Source: an uncultured Lachnospiraceae bacterium
GTDB lineage: Bacteria > Bacillota > Clostridia > Lachnospirales > Lachnospiraceae
Direction of reading: 5' to 3'
Length of the DNA: 64,000 nucleotides
Assembly: GCA_910586315.1 (NCBI GenBank)
Contig: CAJUIP010000007.1
Location: 1 to 64,000, forward strand
The translations under genes and the position numbers were made by a program. This document shows, in pieces, positions 62,171 to 64,000 of this stretch; the stretch's first letter is position 1, and every line of letters begins with the position of its first letter. The notes beneath the pieces were generated by a model. It was given only the letters and a program-made list of their open reading frames with translations, had not been told where the DNA came from and searched no databases.

Positions 62171-62219
62171 CCGGATGCCGTAACAGTTCAGGGGGGCTGA
62201 ACTGTTATGAGCCATCCGG
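62171..62219 (-). terminator. Nested hairpin at the end of the sigma-54 activator gene
   Basis: TAACAGTTCAG (62181-62191) and CTGAACTGTTA (62197-62207) form a perfect 11-bp stem enclosed by CCGGATG (62171-62177) and CATCCGG (62213-62219). The stop codon of the activator gene lies in the stem. On the minus strand it is followed by an A/T-rich stretch, but not a pure U run. The inner arms belong to a motif found elsewhere in the window. Confidence 0.65.
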
Positions 62220-63932
62220 GAAATTATGTAATTTGTTGATTCTTCGGTATAAAGTTCGCAGACTGATCCCCATATTGGCAGCAATTTGCTTTTTTCCTTC
62301 TAATGTGTAACCATATTTTTCTAACTGCTCGAGCAATGCAGTATCCTGAGGCGACTTTGCTGCAAAAGCGTGTTCAGGGATATCAGAGGAGGCGGGTTCC
62401 AGATTTAAAAAGCTGGGAAGATCGCCAGGTGTTAATGTATCTGTTTCGCAGAGATTGGCGGCATATTCAATAATATTCTGAAGTTCACGGACATTGCCGG
62501 GCCAGTCATAATTTAAAAGCTCTTCGCCCGCCTCCGGTGAGATTACTTTTAAAGGAGTGTTGAGTTTCATTTTTAATTTCTTTAAGTAATTTTCTGCGAT
62601 AGGGATAATGTCATCTTTTCTGACACGAAGAGGCGGAAGCTTCAGATTAATGACATTAATCCGGTAGAATAAATCACCCCGGAACTTTTTTTCACGGACC
62701 ATTTCCGAAAGATCCCGGTTGGTGGCAGCAATGATACGGATATCAAGATGGATCTTCTTATTGGAACCGACGCGCTCCAGCTCGTATTCCTGGAGAATTC
62801 TTAAAAGCTTAGGCTGTGCGAATAAAGGCATTTCGCCGATCTCGTCCAGAAACAAAGTACCGCCCTGTGCCATTTCAATTTTGCCGATTTTGCCACCCTT
62901 TTTTGCCCCTGTAAAAGATCCTTCTTCGTAGCCGAATAGTTCACTTTCAAATAAAGTTTCCGGGATACTGGAGCAGTTGATTGCAACAAAGGGGTATTTG
63001 TTGCGGCCGCTTTGCTCATGAATGGCCCGGGCGGCTAATTCCTTTCCGGTTCCGGTCTCACCGGTAATAAGAATTGGAGTGGGGCTGTCCGCTATCCGTT
63101 TGATCATTTTCTGGACCTCAGAAATTGCCGGGCTGTTGCCGATGATACCTTCAAAGAAGCCAGTTCCCTTTGGAATTTCAAAGAGATTTTCTGACAAACG
63201 GATGAAAAAACCGGTGATCTGTCCATCCACCATAACCGTGCGGGTTGAAATTTTGGTTTCTTTGTCTCCGATGGTCACGCTTCTTTCAAAGAGGTCATTT
63301 CCTTCCATAATTTTTCGAACTACAGAAGGGGGAAATAACTGCCAGAGGGAGGAACTGGTGATTCCGCAGAATTCCAGTAAATTGGAAGCCAGATGATTGT
63401 ATTGCAAAATTACCCCGTGGGCATCTGTGAGAAGCAGCGGCTGCTCACATAATTCCATAACGGATATCAGGTTTGCATCCATGTTTAAAGGAGTTTTTCT
63501 GTCGGAGCGTGTGACAAGAAGGTTGCCGATTAGATTGGCAAGCTCCGTTATGGCATTCAGATAGACGGAGGTATTTTCAGAGATTCGTTTTTGCCCTTCT
63601 TTTGTAAAAGAAGTAAAAGCCAGGACTCCGGCAACTTCCGTATCTGCATGAATACAGCAAAGAACCTCCATGGTGGACGGGCAGTGTTTTTTAAAACGGC
63701 ATCCGACACAGGAGGCCATTTCTCCCGGGGTGTTGACAAGAACGCTTCCGTTTTCGATTACCTCGCTGATGGAAGGGGCATGTACAATCCGGCCTTTTTT
63801 CTTAATGTAAGTTGGCGTTGCAAAAAACAGTCCGGAGTTATTATCGAAAATAGCGGCCTCCAGCCGCAGTGCATTGCCGATTGCCGTTACATACCGCTCA
63901 ATGGAGAGACGAACGTCTTCCAGATTGACCAT
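62205..63932 (-). CDS. Sigma-54-dependent transcriptional activator
   Basis: 575 residues. An N-terminal sensory region (about 1-145) has a cysteine group C75-x2-C78-x5-C84-x7-CC that could bind a metal, an Fe-S cluster or a redox signal. A PAS-like domain follows (about 155-260). The AAA+ sigma-54 interaction domain (about 265-495) has Walker A GETGTGKE, the sigma-54 loop as GSFTGA (338-343, normally GAFTGA), Walker B GTLFLDEIGEM and the R-finger region FRGDLFYRINVI. A Fis-type helix-turn-helix is at the end (KKQIAANMGISLRTLYRRINKL). It is encoded upstream of and on the same strand as the NhaC-family gene with its sigma-54 promoter, its likely target. AGAAAGGAGCG precedes the start. Confidence 0.92.
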   Translation of the reverse strand: MVNLEDVRLSIERYVTAIGNALRLEAAIFDNNSGLFFATPTYIKKKGRIVHAPSISEVIENGSVLVNTPGEMASCVGCRFKKHCPSTMEVLCCIHADTEVAGVLAFTSFTKEGQKRISENTSVYLNAITELANLIGNLLVTRSDRKTPLNMDANLISVMELCEQPLLLTDAHGVILQYNHLASNLLEFCGITSSSLWQLFPPSVVRKIMEGNDLFERSVTIGDKETKISTRTVMVDGQITGFFIRLSENLFEIPKGTGFFEGIIGNSPAISEVQKMIKRIADSPTPILITGETGTGKELAARAIHEQSGRNKYPFVAINCSSIPETLFESELFGYEEGSFTGAKKGGKIGKIEMAQGGTLFLDEIGEMPLFAQPKLLRILQEYELERVGSNKKIHLDIRIIAATNRDLSEMVREKKFRGDLFYRINVINLKLPPLRVRKDDIIPIAENYLKKLKMKLNTPLKVISPEAGEELLNYDWPGNVRELQNIIEYAANLCETDTLTPGDLPSFLNLEPASSDIPEHAFAAKSPQDTALLEQLEKYGYTLEGKKQIAANMGISLRTLYRRINKLHNFPDGS

Positions 63933-64000
63933 ACAAACGCTCCTTTCTGAAGCTGTTTCAGAGAAAAGAATTTAAAGTTTCAATGTAAAAAATAATTTAA

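Overview
The window looks like a chromosomal segment of a spore-forming, low-to-mid GC Firmicute of the Lachnospiraceae / Clostridium cluster XIVa type. The evidence is the yaaO-holB-ricT-trmN-rsmI housekeeping order known from Firmicutes, a FabK-type (not FabI) type II fatty acid synthesis operon, SpmA and SpmB spore-maturation proteins, AGGAGG-type ribosome binding sites throughout, Gram-positive surface proteins with an IPKTG sorting signal and cell-wall-binding repeats, and no outer-membrane genes. No database search was possible, so family calls rest on motifs and remembered family features.

Layout. 1-3.4 kb: tRNA-Phe and tRNA-Lys, a membrane diguanylate cyclase, a small membrane-anchored XRE regulator and an AIM24-family protein. 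3.7-10.8 kb: a lipoprotein, then a block matching the Bacillus yaaO-rsmI region: Orn/Lys/Arg decarboxylase-like protein, guanylate-kinase-like protein, HolB, RicT, TrmN6-like methyltransferase, RsmI. 11-22.8 kb: an amidohydrolase divergent from a complete FASII/acetyl-CoA carboxylase operon (fabH-acpP-fabK-fabD-fabG-fabF-accB-fabZ-accC-accDA), followed by a second FabK-like flavin oxidoreductase. A FabT-type palindrome lies just downstream of the fab promoter, and a FabT-like MarR regulator is encoded 46 kb away at 58.3 kb.

22.9-56.3 kb: spmA and spmB, normally neighbours, are separated here by about 32 kb. The intervening segment holds a truncated AAA/DUF4143 gene, a five-gene nickel/peptide-type ABC importer, a compact Gram-positive type IV pilus cluster (pilin, prepilin peptidase, PilC, PilM/N fusion, PilO, three minor pilin-like proteins, PilB), and four genes for exported proteins: a DUF6273-like protein, a 1245-residue protein with GLUG-like and cell-wall-binding repeats, a 3856-residue SpaA/Cna-B-type adhesin and a 337-residue membrane-anchored partner. 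It ends with an ArsC/Spx-like protein. I read this as an accessory surface-structure island, although no integrase or transposase is visible.

56.4-64 kb: an unrecognised 537-residue tail-anchored protein, the FabT-like regulator, a 6-phosphofructokinase probably using pyrophosphate, an NhaC-type antiporter with a good sigma-54 promoter, and the sigma-54 activator likely to drive it.

Structure outside genes is abundant. There are three copies of a dispersed element whose substitutions are mostly transitions and which reads as a conserved peptide; a second element at 440 and 55227; a hairpin element shared by the fabH and fabG upstream regions; recurring GTAACnGTTCAG palindromes; five inverted repeats in the amidohydrolase/fabH divergent region; and a terminator-like hairpin that contains the spmA ribosome binding site.
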